DNA of 64,000 bases from an uncultured Prevotellaceae bacterium (GTDB taxonomy: Bacteria; Bacteroidota; Bacteroidia; Bacteroidales; Bacteroidaceae). Under the pieces are notes generated by a model. The model was not told the origin of the DNA, did not search any database, and saw only the letters and a program-made list of their open reading frames with translations. This document shows positions 33,160 to 42,786 of the stretch, in pieces. How positions within the stretch are numbered: the stretch's first letter is position 1; the number at the start of each line of letters is the position of its first letter. The stretch covers positions 201,513-265,512 of the forward strand of contig CACYME010000008.1 of the NCBI GenBank assembly GCA_902775475.1, written 5' to 3'. The position numbers were made by a program, and so were the translations under genes.

Positions 33160-36100
33160 TTATTTAACAACAACCTTCTTGCCATTGTTGATGTAGACAC
33201 CCTTCTGAGTGGGAGCAGCGTTGAGCTTCATACCGTCGACGGTGTACCAGCCCTCGCCAACAGCCTGAGGATTGATGTCCATGGCCTTGATGGCAGTAAT
33301 CGTGCCGTCTTCATCCTGTACGTATACGCGTACGGCGTCGGGATCAGCAGAAGCTGATTCGAAATAGCCACCGAGAGAAGCGACATTCCAAGCACTGGAG
33401 CGTGCTCCAGCACGGAAGAACATATTGTACTTAATGTACTCATCCTTTGAAGCATCCTCATACAAGTACCAGCAATTAGCATTCTCTGTAGGATCAAGTG
33501 ACTTGTTCGCATAGAGCGTAAAGTACTTGTTGTGAGCAGCATCCTCTAAGTACTTTTCAGGTTCGTACACGATTTCAGTCTCCTCTTCAAACTCAAATAC
33601 TGCGGGCTTCTTGTCCAGGTCTCTATCCCTGTACATCTTGATAAGAATCATCGTGTTGGCAGGAATTTCCTGGGATTTAGCCAGTTCGAAGGCCACCTTC
33701 TTAACATCCTTGTTCGTCAGGTCGGGCACGTCAACAACAACATAGCCAAAGGCGTCAGCGATGTCCATTGCTGTGGTAGCGAACGGCAGAGTGAGGGTAT
33801 ACCACCAGTCTTTCTTCAGGAAATCACCCTTAATCGATACTGAAGAAACTTTCTGTCCAGCGTAATCAGCCAGCAGAGCAGAGTTGTCCCACTCAGCAGC
33901 GCGAGCGAGCTCAAGAACCTCAGCACCTTCAATAATCAGAGTACCCTTCACAACTTCGATATCATAGAACGTGGTGGGTTCTGTCTCATTAACCTTGATG
34001 TCGATAGCATCCTCGTGGGTTCCAACAGCCGTAGTCGAGAACACAAGCTCGATGTCGAGCTCATCCTGATCCTCACCAACAAAATTGCCCTCAGTAAGCT
34101 CAACGTTCTCACCAATGACAGCCACCGTGCTGGGAGTCTCACCCTGATTGATGGTCAGATCCTGAGCGGTCAGCGTAATCGGAGCCTTATTGACTTTCAG
34201 ATCAGCGGGCTCAATAGTTATAGCATAGTTGATAGCTGTAGCCGTTGTCTTACCAACGATAGCACCTACATAAGGCTCATCAGCAGGCTTGTAAGTCACA
34301 ATTCCATCGCCGAGAGATACGGCAGGGACACTTTCAGCGATGCTGAAGGTGATGTCACGGCTCTTGATGATGTTAGCAAGGTTCTCCTGCTGAGCGGTCG
34401 ACAGATCGCCATCGACATACTCATAAGTAACCTTTGTGGGATCGAACTGCTCTCCATAGGTAATTTCGTACTCACCAGTAATAGCAAGCTTGATTTCACC
34501 TTGCTTAATGTTGATATTACCATTCTGATACGACGGGGTGTAGTTGGTGAAGCTGACACCGTTAGCCGTAATGTTAAGAGCACCGGGATGCGAACCAACG
34601 CTTACAGCAGCGTCATTATACGAAACGGTAATAGTACCCTGGAAGCCTAACTCTTCAAGCGTCTTATCCTTATCTGCATCGACGAGGCCTTCCATGCTCC
34701 AGGTATAGTCTACCTTGTTGTTAAGAACAGCGCTGTAAGATGGGGAATTTTCCTCCACCATATCATCGGCCTTAATCAGCAGCGACTTCTTGGTGATGTC
34801 AAAGGTCAAAGTGCGAGTGCCGGTATAGTTACCCTGTCCAGTGATAGTAACAGTTGCAGTACCTGCATTAAGGTTATTAGCATATTCTACAGTGTAATCG
34901 TTGAGAGCATCTTCTGCTGCCTGAACAAGTTTTACATTGCTCAAGTTACGGTCTGTAATGCTAATAGCATCATCCTGCTTGATAGGCTCACCTGTATATT
35001 CCTTATTTGCAAGAGTGCTTACATTAAACCTTCTATTATTAGCCCCAGCAATAGAAGCCGGGTTCACCTTCAGCTTACCATTTTCAATTGAGATAATGTA
35101 GTTGCCCGAGAGGAGACCAGGAACGAATTCGCCATCTTGCATTCTACCGACCTTGATGGTATAGTCCTTGCCGACCTGATAAGGTGTGGTTGCCTCTACT
35201 AACTCGCCATCTACCGTTTCATAGATTCTGTAAGAAAGGGTAAACATTATTCTCAAGTAGTCAAGCAGATTCAATCCCGTAGGATAGGGAGAAACAGCAG
35301 AGATAGACAACTGAGGAACAGCTTCGCCGAAGGTCATTTCCACATCATTCACCTTCACGATGAACTCAGTATCCGTGATAGACAACTGACCATTTACATA
35401 GGTAAACGCATAGTTGCTATTTTCTGCTGCGCGAACTCTATAGTTGTACGTACCTTCATTCAGTTGAGTATTTGCATTAAGAGTCCGCCACCTAACGTAA
35501 TAATACTGATAGGTCAAGGTGTTCTTAATAGCATCCTTGTCAGCTTCAGTCACAGTCAGACCCTCAATGTCGTCAGTGATAGAATAAAGCGGCTCAGGAA
35601 TCTGGAGATCTGCACCATAGGCAGCAGCGAAGTCAACAGCTGTGAGGGTGATGGGCTTAGCCTTAATCTCGTACTTGTACGATTGCTCAACACGAGCCTG
35701 GGTCTTCTGGTTCACATAGTAAGCACCAATACCTCTTGCCTGAACATAATAGGTGCCGGCATTAACCGTTTCGATGCTTTCAGGATTATCACTATACTCT
35801 GCGACATAATAAAGTTCATAGTCGACACCTTCTGTCAACTCGACATTGTCACGTCCAGCATCTGTCACTTTGACAACGGGATGTTGCGAGGCGCCATTGT
35901 AATAGAACTCATTCTTGTCGAATGTCAGCACGATATCAGTCGAAGCGAAGTTCCTCTTCTTGACGGTGTAGGGCAGCGTGATTTTGGTTTCAGGGTCATA
36001 GTTGCCCTTACCAGTAAGCACAAATTCTACTGCGCCAGGACCATAAACCTCGTTCAGGGTGTAGTCTCTATCCTTCACAAGAGGTTCGATAGGCTCGCCA

Positions 36101-37950
36101 TTATCAGTAAATGCGAAGGTGGGAACAATGGGCTGTCCATTCCAGCGCAACTCATTATCGGTGATTGTAGCTGCAAGCTCGGAAATATCCCTTGGCTTGA
36201 TGTCGAATGTTCCACCTGCTTCACCACTATAGATACCACCAAGGGTAACGATAACAGTACCTGCCTTTTCACCAGCATTGGTGTTTTCGCCATAGGACTT
36301 GATGTCGAAGTCATCAGTTGTCAATGTTGTTATCACATCGTCCTCACCCTTCACGGAGACAATCAGCTTATCCTCACCAGGCGTATGCTGCTTTCCATTG
36401 TAGATATATTCACCGGTAACCTCGACCGTAATGTTATCAGCAAGGACGGAAGTTGGCTTGATAGTGAACTGCAACTCGTGCGAGTCCTTGAAGTTTCCTA
36501 TACCATTAACGATAACAAATGCTTCTGTTCCAGGCAGAATATTGTTACGATAGGAGAGTTTGTAGTCGGTATTTTCTACGAGTGTTTCACCATTAAACTT
36601 AACCACCGGTTTGGCGAGAATTTGCTCACCCGTATAGTCAAATTCATTAGGATTGAGCTCATACGTGACGAGATCATCATTCAGAGACCTGGGGATGAAG
36701 TTGACATAACCGTTGTTAACATTGACGGTGTTGATAGCAGGATGGGCTGCATTGAATGCATCATCAATTTCAACAGTATAGGCATGTTCACCAGCATTAT
36801 TACCTTGGTCGACACGCACGAAAGTCATCGCTGCAAAGAGTTCTGCCTTAGTAAAGTCAGAAGGTGTAAAGTCACCAGTCTCATATGATTTAGACCCAGA
36901 ATAGGAGAAATCGTTAATCGTGAAGTCGCGTATCTCGTCACCATAAGGCACATTGATAGTACCTAACTGAATAACGACATCATAGCCTGTCACCGTCCAC
37001 CATTCGTCTGGGTTCAGGACCCATGAAAAACCTTCACTCTGATAACCATTTGACTCTTGGAATTTACCACCAGAGATAAATTGATCGCTGACGAGATTAT
37101 CACCAGATGCTTCGACTAAGCCCTTGAACGTTCCACCAGTAACACTGACCGTTACATTGGCTTCTTCATTATTATTATTTACGTCATTGATGAAGAGTGC
37201 GGAGACACCAACAAACTCGCCACCACTGATTGAAACGTTAATGGGGTTTTTAGTCTCGTGCTGAACAATAGCCAGGGCAGCGCCCTTGGTCGTTGTTCCA
37301 TTTCCGTTTGCCTGACAGTCAACAGCCTGCAGCTGATTATTCGTGCATTTGAACGAACCGCCAGTGACAGTCAGATTACCAGAACGGACCTCAACAGCAG
37401 CGTCGAAGCCTTCAATCACACCTCCATTGATAACCAAATCACCAATCTGAGGATTGTAGATACCCGTTCCATTAGTAGCCTGAAGAGTGCCACCTGCAAT
37501 GGTCACTTTGGTGTCGTGGCGAGTACCGTTACCAGTAATGGCATATCCATCACCAATGATAGTACCACCATTCACAACCAGTTCAGCCAGGTCACCGGTT
37601 GCAGCTTCACCTTTATCGGTCAACTTGATAGCACACAGCGCATTGCTAGCATCAATTTTACCACCTCCGAAATTGTCATTCACCGTGAACGTTCCGCCAC
37701 GTTTGACAATGAACGGTTCTTCAATAGGCTCATCAAGGCCTTCAGGAACAGTAATCGTTTGGCCATTAAGGTCAAGCGTTACAGCTTTGTCCACTTTGAG
37801 GACTTCCGTCACTTCAATGCCAGCAGTCAACTTGACATCACCTCCGGCTGCGAGTGCTTCCTTCAGTTCTGCAAATGTGCCAACATCTCCAGCCCATGCC
37901 CCCAGGAACGGCAACATGGTCAGCAACGCTAATAGAAAATGTTTTTTCAT
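33160..37950 (-). CDS. Large MBG-repeat surface protein
   Basis: 1596 residues. Signal peptide 1-20 (MKKHFLLALLTMLPFLGAWA). Residues 20-300 are rich in beta-helix-like turns (VVNGGTIIGDGYAITGNGT, LVINGGVIEGF, TVTGGSFKC). From about 330 to 1340 come many repeats of MBG/Ig-like type with recurring pieces such as YTGEPIKQDDAI, NLNAGTATVTITGQGNY and RTLTFDITKKSL. The last ~250 residues are a different domain, ending VYINNGKKVVVK; endings of this kind in Prevotella resemble type IX-type sorting ends (tentative). Likely an outer-surface adhesin or matrix protein. It has its own promoter at 38526 and a leader of about 570 nt, and is followed by the 52-residue gene. Confidence 0.8.
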   Translation of the reverse strand: MKKHFLLALLTMLPFLGAWAGDVGTFAELKEALAAGGDVKLTAGIEVTEVLKVDKAVTLDLNGQTITVPEGLDEPIEEPFIVKRGGTFTVNDNFGGGKIDASNALCAIKLTDKGEAATGDLAELVVNGGTIIGDGYAITGNGTRHDTKVTIAGGTLQATNGTGIYNPQIGDLVINGGVIEGFDAAVEVRSGNLTVTGGSFKCTNNQLQAVDCQANGNGTTTKGAALAIVQHETKNPINVSISGGEFVGVSALFINDVNNNNEEANVTVSVTGGTFKGLVEASGDNLVSDQFISGGKFQESNGYQSEGFSWVLNPDEWWTVTGYDVVIQLGTINVPYGDEIRDFTINDFSYSGSKSYETGDFTPSDFTKAELFAAMTFVRVDQGNNAGEHAYTVEIDDAFNAAHPAINTVNVNNGYVNFIPRSLNDDLVTYELNPNEFDYTGEQILAKPVVKFNGETLVENTDYKLSYRNNILPGTEAFVIVNGIGNFKDSHELQFTIKPTSVLADNITVEVTGEYIYNGKQHTPGEDKLIVSVKGEDDVITTLTTDDFDIKSYGENTNAGEKAGTVIVTLGGIYSGEAGGTFDIKPRDISELAATITDNELRWNGQPIVPTFAFTDNGEPIEPLVKDRDYTLNEVYGPGAVEFVLTGKGNYDPETKITLPYTVKKRNFASTDIVLTFDKNEFYYNGASQHPVVKVTDAGRDNVELTEGVDYELYYVAEYSDNPESIETVNAGTYYVQARGIGAYYVNQKTQARVEQSYKYEIKAKPITLTAVDFAAAYGADLQIPEPLYSITDDIEGLTVTEADKDAIKNTLTYQYYYVRWRTLNANTQLNEGTYNYRVRAAENSNYAFTYVNGQLSITDTEFIVKVNDVEMTFGEAVPQLSISAVSPYPTGLNLLDYLRIMFTLSYRIYETVDGELVEATTPYQVGKDYTIKVGRMQDGEFVPGLLSGNYIISIENGKLKVNPASIAGANNRRFNVSTLANKEYTGEPIKQDDAISITDRNLSNVKLVQAAEDALNDYTVEYANNLNAGTATVTITGQGNYTGTRTLTFDITKKSLLIKADDMVEENSPSYSAVLNNKVDYTWSMEGLVDADKDKTLEELGFQGTITVSYNDAAVSVGSHPGALNITANGVSFTNYTPSYQNGNINIKQGEIKLAITGEYEITYGEQFDPTKVTYEYVDGDLSTAQQENLANIIKSRDITFSIAESVPAVSLGDGIVTYKPADEPYVGAIVGKTTATAINYAITIEPADLKVNKAPITLTAQDLTINQGETPSTVAVIGENVELTEGNFVGEDQDELDIELVFSTTAVGTHEDAIDIKVNETEPTTFYDIEVVKGTLIIEGAEVLELARAAEWDNSALLADYAGQKVSSVSIKGDFLKKDWWYTLTLPFATTAMDIADAFGYVVVDVPDLTNKDVKKVAFELAKSQEIPANTMILIKMYRDRDLDKKPAVFEFEEETEIVYEPEKYLEDAAHNKYFTLYANKSLDPTENANCWYLYEDASKDEYIKYNMFFRAGARSSAWNVASLGGYFESASADPDAVRVYVQDEDGTITAIKAMDINPQAVGEGWYTVDGMKLNAAPTQKGVYINNGKKVVVK

Positions 37951-38520
37951 AAGCTTTGAATTTTAATTGTTAATAATAAAGTTGTTAAATAAAAGAATGT
38001 AGATTTTAATCCGTCTTGAGAGGTCAGGGGCGGCAAGCGCATGCGCACAGCATGCCCCCGAAGCCGCTACTCCCTGACGGCAACTCTATCAGTAACAATC
38101 AAACCTTATGGATACAAAAAAGACGTGGGAGAATCATTCCTCCGTGCTTATCAGTGCATGTCAGGCCTTCGCATTGCCCCCAGATTAAAGATAAGCACTG
38201 TATGCCAGCCCACGTCAGCAACATCATCACGCACGGATATATTATCCCCCCTGTAGAAAGACACATCTATAAGGTGCAGCAAGCCACACCTTATAAATTT
38301 GTCCTTAGGTAGTTAAAGTATCCGCGGTGATATAAATATCACCCCGCGGACGTCATTCAGTAGCATTACCGTCGCATCTGGATTCAAAGTTGCGAAGTTT
38401 GACTGCACACAGACAGTAACGTAGTGAAAACGTCCTTCCAAGGCCAGGCCTTACAACTGGCAAGTTGGTCTTGATCCAAAGTGTTGTTAAACAGCCTGGC
38501 CCACTCATGGGTAGGCATTT
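37951..38520 (-). other. Long structured 5' leader of the surface-protein gene
   Basis: Between the minus-strand promoter at 38526 and the start codon at 37950 there is no credible gene. Strong inverted repeats lie at 38321-38352 (TCCGCGGTGATA facing TATCACCCCGCGGA), near 38268-38296 (TATAAGGTG facing CACCTTATA) and 38020-38078 (GTCAGGG/CCCTGAC outside, GCGGC/GCCGC inside). I could not match it to a known riboswitch by eye. Confidence 0.55.
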
Positions 38521-38525
38521 CGGTG

Positions 38526-38556
38526 CAAAGTTAGATATTTTTTTTGAATCACCAAA
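38526..38556 (-). promoter_or_regulatory. Bacteroidetes-type promoter for the surface-protein operon
   Basis: Read on the minus strand: -33 TTTG (38553-38556), 19 nt spacer, -7 TAACTTTG (38526-38533). This is the exact consensus and spacing for the main Bacteroidetes sigma factor. Confidence 0.75.
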
Positions 38557-38744
38557 GAAAACGGAAAAAATTTTCAAAAAAAAATGCAAAATTGTTATGG
38601 TGAGGGGGGCCGGGGTATATATATATAATGTAAACAATAATATAATAGGGGGAATGGCAGATCATGCTGGGATGAGAGGAAAAAGGCAGCGACAAATGGG
38701 AACCAGGCCATGCCGGAGCGGGAAAAAGTCCTCGCCTTTTCCGT

Positions 38745-38818
38745 TGGCAGCGGACGGGGACGATATTGGCAGCGCCCGCTGCCAATAATGGCAGCGGGCG
38801 GGAAAAACAATGGCAGCG
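38745..38818 (+). repeat. Cluster of TGGCAGCG motifs upstream of ddh
   Basis: Four direct copies (38745, 38767, 38789, 38811; exactly 22 bp apart) and one inverted copy (38777-38784). The middle ones form a perfect 10-bp palindrome ATTGGCAGCG/CGCTGCCAAT. It lies about 90-160 nt before the first ddh promoter; possible operator. Confidence 0.6.
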
Positions 38819-38905
38819 GCCGCCGACTTCCCTGCTGAGAACAGGAGGAGCTTCGCCGAAGTTACTGGCGTTCGGAAATGCAAATGAAAAAAACGAGTTT
38901 TTTTC

Positions 38906-38936
38906 TTTGCATTTCGCTCACTTATTCGTAACTTTG
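38906..38936 (+). promoter_or_regulatory. First of two tandem promoters before ddh
   Basis: -33 TTTG (38906-38909), 19 nt, -7 TAACTTTG (38929-38936). Confidence 0.7.
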
Positions 38937-38988
38937 CCATCAAAGATGGCGAACTTACTCCATCTCGGCAAAAAAAGAAACAAGTTTC

Positions 38989-39019
38989 TTTGTTTTGCTC
39001 TCGATTTTTCGTAACTTTG
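38989..39019 (+). promoter_or_regulatory. Second of two tandem promoters before ddh
   Basis: -33 TTTG (38989-38992), 19 nt, -7 TAACTTTG (39012-39019), 83 bp after the first. The surrounding 40 bp resemble those of the first promoter, so a local duplication is likely. Confidence 0.72.
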
Positions 39020-39060
39020 CAGGCGATTTGTAAACACCAAACACAAAAGGAAAAAAAGAA

Positions 39061-39960
39061 ATGAAGAAGACGAGAGCCGCCGTAGTAGGCTACGGCAACA
39101 TCGGGCGGTATGCCCTGCAGGCCCTTGAGGCCGCTCAGGACTTTGAGGTGGCTGGCGTGGTCCGCCGCCAGGGAGGAGAGAACAAGCCGGCAGAGCTGGC
39201 AGCGTATGAAGTGGTGAAGGACATCCGCGAGCTGAAGGACGTTGACGTGGCCATCCTGGCAACGCCGACGCGGTCGTGCGAGGAGTATGCACGGCAGATT
39301 CTTCCGCTGGGCATCAACACGGTGGACTCGTTCGACATCCACACGCAGATACGCGACTACCGGCGCTCGCTGATGGAGGTGTCGAAGCAGTCGGGGACGG
39401 TGAGCGTCATCGCCGCCGGCTGGGACCCGGGCAGCGACAGCATCGTGCGCACGCTGATGCAGAGCCTGGCGCCGAAGGGCCTGACGTACACGAACTTCGG
39501 CCCTGGCATGTCGATGGGCCACTCGGTGTGCGTGCGGTCGAAGGCAGGCGTGAAGAACGCGCTGTCGATGACCATTCCCCTGGGTGAGGGCATCCACCGC
39601 CGCATGGTGTACGTGGAGCTGGAGGAGGGTGCCCGACTGGAGGAGGTGACGGCAGCCATCAAGGCCGACCCGTACTTCGCCTCTGACGAGACGCACGTGT
39701 TCCAGGTGGAGAGCGTGGACGACGTGCGCGACATGGGGCACGGGGTGAACCTGGTGCGCAAGGGCGTGAGCGGAACGACGCAGAACCAGCGCCTGGAGTT
39801 CAACATGAGCATCAACAACCCTGCGCTGACGGGGCAGGTGCTGGTGAACGTGGCGCGTGCCTCGATGCGCTTAGAGCCGGGCTGCTACACGATGGTGGAG
39901 ATCCCGGTCATCGACATGCTGCCCGGGGACCGCGAGGAGCTGATAGCGCACTTGGTATGA
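39061..39960 (+). CDS. ddh: meso-Diaminopimelate dehydrogenase
   Basis: 299 residues, normal for this family. NADPH-binding start AAVVGYGNIGRYALQAL, then ATPTRS, VDSFDIHTQI, AAGWDPGSDSIVRTL (signature of the family), NFGPGMSMGHS and the substrate-site region LVRKGVSGTTQNQ. It makes meso-diaminopimelate from tetrahydrodipicolinate in one step (EC 1.4.1.16), feeding both lysine and peptidoglycan synthesis. It is preceded by two consensus promoters. The next gene starts 71 nt after the stop without an obvious terminator between. Confidence 0.93.
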   Translation: MKKTRAAVVGYGNIGRYALQALEAAQDFEVAGVVRRQGGENKPAELAAYEVVKDIRELKDVDVAILATPTRSCEEYARQILPLGINTVDSFDIHTQIRDYRRSLMEVSKQSGTVSVIAAGWDPGSDSIVRTLMQSLAPKGLTYTNFGPGMSMGHSVCVRSKAGVKNALSMTIPLGEGIHRRMVYVELEEGARLEEVTAAIKADPYFASDETHVFQVESVDDVRDMGHGVNLVRKGVSGTTQNQRLEFNMSINNPALTGQVLVNVARASMRLEPGCYTMVEIPVIDMLPGDREELIAHLV

Positions 39961-40031
39961 GAAAGAAAAGGGAGTTTAACTCCCCTCTCACTCCCCAAAA
40001 AAGAACTGTTGGCAACTTAAATTATAAAAGC

Positions 40032-40913
40032 ATGAAGAAAGTATTTCTGACAAGTGTCGTGCTGCTGATGGCTGTGATGGCCCAGGCACAGACGAAGATT
40101 TCGGCGAAGCTGGTGAACGGCTTCAAGGCTGTGTACACGGAGGAGAGCACCATCGACGTTGGCGGTAGCGCCGTCAAGGTGGTGGAGGAAAACGAGTACG
40201 CGGTGAGCAACGTGACGGCCCAGGGTGCCATGATCACGGTGACGACGACGAAGGTGAGCACCGATGGCGACGAGAACCCGATGGCCGGCATCCTGACGGC
40301 TGGTGCCAAGATTATGGAGGGCGTGCCCGTGAAGTTTAACACCGACGCTGACGGCAAGGTGACGGGCGTGGCCAACCTGGACGAGGTGAAGGCCCAGATG
40401 GCGAAGGCCTCGAAGGCGATTTTCGACAAGATTTTCGAGGCGAGCCCCGAGCTGGCCGCTGCCGTTCCCCGCGAGAGCCTTGAGAGCCAGTTTGCCGAGA
40501 ACATGAACGAGGAGGCGCTGATGACGAGCGTGGCCGGCAACGGCGTGCTCGCCCTGAACGGCAAGACGATTGCCAACGGTGCCACGGAGTCGGACAAGAG
40601 CGAGGAGGGTCTGAAGATGAAGCGCATGTACTTCGTGGCAGGCAAGAGCATCATCGCCAACTCGACGCTTGACATGACGACGGAGGAGCTGAAGGACTTC
40701 ATCATCAAGAAGATTGAGGAGGAGGTCCCTGAGCAGGCCGAGATGGTGAAGGAGAACATCGGCATGCTGATGGAGCAGCTGAAGCCGGAGGTGACGTCGA
40801 AGTCGACCTACGTGATGCAGGACAACGGCTGGCCGAAGTCGGTGAAGACGGAGACGACGCAGAACATGATGGGTCAGTCGCAGAAGCAGACGACGGTGGT
40901 GACGCTGAAGTGA
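40032..40913 (+). CDS. Exported protein of unknown function
   Basis: 293 residues from the ATG at 40032. This start gives a clean signal peptide (MKKVFLTSVVLLMAVMAQAQ); the upstream ATG at 39957 overlaps the ddh stop and adds a non-signal leader. The mature part is beta-rich at first (YTEESTIDVGGSAVKVVEEN), then helical, and ends with a strand region containing TQNMMGQSQKQTTV. No enzyme motif is visible. Periplasmic or lipid-free outer location is likely. It ends just before a strong terminator. Confidence 0.7.
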   Translation: MKKVFLTSVVLLMAVMAQAQTKISAKLVNGFKAVYTEESTIDVGGSAVKVVEENEYAVSNVTAQGAMITVTTTKVSTDGDENPMAGILTAGAKIMEGVPVKFNTDADGKVTGVANLDEVKAQMAKASKAIFDKIFEASPELAAAVPRESLESQFAENMNEEALMTSVAGNGVLALNGKTIANGATESDKSEEGLKMKRMYFVAGKSIIANSTLDMTTEELKDFIIKKIEEEVPEQAEMVKENIGMLMEQLKPEVTSKSTYVMQDNGWPKSVKTETTQNMMGQSQKQTTVVTLK

Positions 40914-40930
40914 TGCGACAAGAATAGTCA

Positions 40931-40979
40931 CGAGTCATTCTTGCTACCCAGCGGGGCGCAAGAATGACTCGTTTTTTTT
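40931..40979 (+). terminator. Intrinsic terminator after the exported protein
   Basis: Perfect 13-bp stem CGAGTCATTCTTG / CAAGAATGACTCG with a GC-rich loop and eight T. Confidence 0.92.
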
Positions 40980-41012
40980 GGTTCCCGCGCAGAGACGCGG
41001 AGGACGAACGAA

Positions 41013-42701
41013 TTATTTCTTCAGATATTTGGCGAGCGGGCTGGCGGCGGCCTTCAGGCCTCGTGCGAAGCTCTGGGCGTTCATCTGTGCCCCGAGCTTC
41101 GAGGCATGGGTGTGGTCCTTCTTGAAGTAGACGCCGGCCTTCTCCTTGATGGCGGCGACCCTGGCCTTGGCCTTCTCCTTGTCGTCGGGGAGGCTGCGGA
41201 CGGCGAACTTCTTGTCGAGGAAGTCGGCGCTGATGTTGTGCATGTCGATGAACTCCACGCCGGTCTCGGCGACGACCTCGCGGTACCACTTGCCGTAGCT
41301 GCCGTCGCGGCGCTCGATGCGTCCGCCGGGCCACTCGTTGCGCGGCGTCAGCGAGACGAGGATGGGCGTGGCCCCCTTCTCGCGCACGTCGTCGATCATC
41401 TTGCGCAGGTACCACCCGAAGCTGTAGACGGTCTCGTAGGTGCCGTCGTCCATCTTGTAGGTGTGGAGGGTGTCCTGGGTGCCGGGGATGACGCCCCGGG
41501 CCTTGCGGTCGGTGATGGGGCAGATGTCGTTGTGGCCGAACTGGATGGTGACATAGTCGCCGGGCTGCAGGGAGTTGTAGACCTTGTCCCAGAGGCCCTC
41601 GCGGATGAAGGAGCGAGTGCTGCGTCCGGCGCGAGCGGCGTTGCAGAGGGTGATGCGCGACTCGTCGAAGACGGTCTGTGCCTGCGATGCCCATCCCCAC
41701 ATGCCGTCGTCGTCCTTGTCGGCGTTCTTCACGGTGCTGTCGCCGGTGAAGAAGAGGACGGGCTTGCCGGGCTCGCGGTGCACCTGCCACGTGTCGGGCT
41801 CGACGTTCTGCATCATCTGCTGCAGGGGCCTGAGGGCGGGGTTGGCGCTGTAGAAGAGGCCCTCGGCGGCACAGCGGGCGTTGAGCTCGGCACCGAACTT
41901 CGAGGTGTGGATGTGGTCGCCCATGAAGTGGTACTTCTCCTTCCAGGGGCTGAAGCTGTCGAGGCGCTGTCCGCTGAGCTCGTTGAGGTCGACGAAGGGC
42001 ACGCCCTCGACGGCAGCGACGTAGGCGGCCCACTCGGTCTGGGGCTTGCGCACGATGCGTCCCGTCTGCGGGTCGTAGGCATCGCGGGGCGTGAGCGACA
42101 TGAGGATGGGGTTGGCACCGGCGGCACGCACCTCGGCGATGTAGCGGCGGAGGTAGTTGCCATAGCTATAGACGGTGTCCTGGCGTCCGGTGCGCTGGTT
42201 GAGGCCTACGTAGCAGGTGTCGGGGTCGACGCCGGGGATGACGGCGCGGGCGCGCCGACGGTCGAAGAACTCGCCGTTGTCGTTGTGGCCGATGGATACG
42301 ATGACCCAGTCGCCGGGGCGGAGGGCCTGTCGCACGGCGGGCCAGAGGTCGGTGTAGAAGGTGCGGGTGGACATGCCTCCGAGGGCCTGGTTCTCGACGG
42401 AGATTTTCTTCGCGTTGAAGTACTGCCCGAAATAGTAGCCCCAGCCCCACTGGCCGTTGTTGCCGTTGCCGAGGGTGCCGTTGCGCATGGTGGAGTTGCC
42501 CACGAGATACATCACGGGGTTCTGCCCCACCCTGGTGCTGCCGGGGGCAGGCCGTGCCGAGAGGGCCTTGGCGATGGAGTCGGGGGTGTTGTCGACGACC
42601 TTGTTGACGTCTTCGATGGGGTCAGGCAGGTTGTCGAAGTCCTGTGCCCATCCACAGAGCGCCAGGCTGGCGGCCAGCGCTGCAGTAAGTAATCTCTTCA
42701 T
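41013..42701 (-). CDS. Exported double-domain SGNH esterase (rhamnogalacturonan acetylesterase-like)
   Basis: 562 residues with a signal peptide (1-19) and two SGNH hydrolase domains in tandem. Domain 1: LVGNSTM with Ser 70 (Asn in place of the usual Asp of GDS), LGGMSTRTF, IGHNDNGEF and DHIHTSKFGA. Domain 2: FTGDSTV with Ser 322, ARAGRSTRSF, FGHNDICP and DHTHASKLGA. These blocks carry the Ser, Gly, Asn and Asp/His of the family. Relatives remove acetyl groups from pectic rhamnogalacturonan. Tandem duplication probably widened substrate range; the linker between domains is about 30 residues. It has its own promoter, with -7 TAACTTTG at 42736-42743 on the minus strand. Confidence 0.87.
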   Translation of the reverse strand: MKRLLTAALAASLALCGWAQDFDNLPDPIEDVNKVVDNTPDSIAKALSARPAPGSTRVGQNPVMYLVGNSTMRNGTLGNGNNGQWGWGYYFGQYFNAKKISVENQALGGMSTRTFYTDLWPAVRQALRPGDWVIVSIGHNDNGEFFDRRRARAVIPGVDPDTCYVGLNQRTGRQDTVYSYGNYLRRYIAEVRAAGANPILMSLTPRDAYDPQTGRIVRKPQTEWAAYVAAVEGVPFVDLNELSGQRLDSFSPWKEKYHFMGDHIHTSKFGAELNARCAAEGLFYSANPALRPLQQMMQNVEPDTWQVHREPGKPVLFFTGDSTVKNADKDDDGMWGWASQAQTVFDESRITLCNAARAGRSTRSFIREGLWDKVYNSLQPGDYVTIQFGHNDICPITDRKARGVIPGTQDTLHTYKMDDGTYETVYSFGWYLRKMIDDVREKGATPILVSLTPRNEWPGGRIERRDGSYGKWYREVVAETGVEFIDMHNISADFLDKKFAVRSLPDDKEKAKARVAAIKEKAGVYFKKDHTHASKLGAQMNAQSFARGLKAAASPLAKYLKK

Positions 42702-42735
42702 TGTCTTAGTAGTTGATAAGTTCGTTAATATGGCG

Positions 42736-42743
42736 CAAAGTTA
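42736..42743 (-). promoter_or_regulatory. -7 element of the SGNH esterase gene
   Basis: TAACTTTG on the minus strand, 34 nt before the start codon. The expected -33 spot falls in the loop of the adjoining terminator (TTGG), so the two elements overlap. Confidence 0.6.
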
Positions 42744-42744
42744 C

Positions 42745-42784
42745 AAATAAATGGGCGAACCGCCAACGGTTCGCCCATTTATTT
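42745..42784. terminator. Perfect 17-bp inverted repeat between nrdG and the esterase gene
   Basis: AAATAAATGGGCGAACC (42745-42761) and GGTTCGCCCATTTATTT (42768-42784), loop of six. It begins 3 nt after the nrdG stop in the direction of transcription and should end the nrdD-nrdG transcript. Confidence 0.85.
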
Positions 42785-42786
42785 TT

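Noticed and set aside
35464-36888. 474-codon plus-strand frame inside the surface protein gene
   Set aside because: Opposite the MBG repeats, no domain, no promoter.
38016-38312. Small open frames (71-107 codons) in the leader and promoter region before ddh
   Set aside because: No family features, overlapping frames on both strands, and better explained as a structured leader.
41106-42692. 528-codon plus-strand frame opposite the SGNH esterase
   Set aside because: Shadow frame; the minus strand has signal peptide and two intact catalytic sets.
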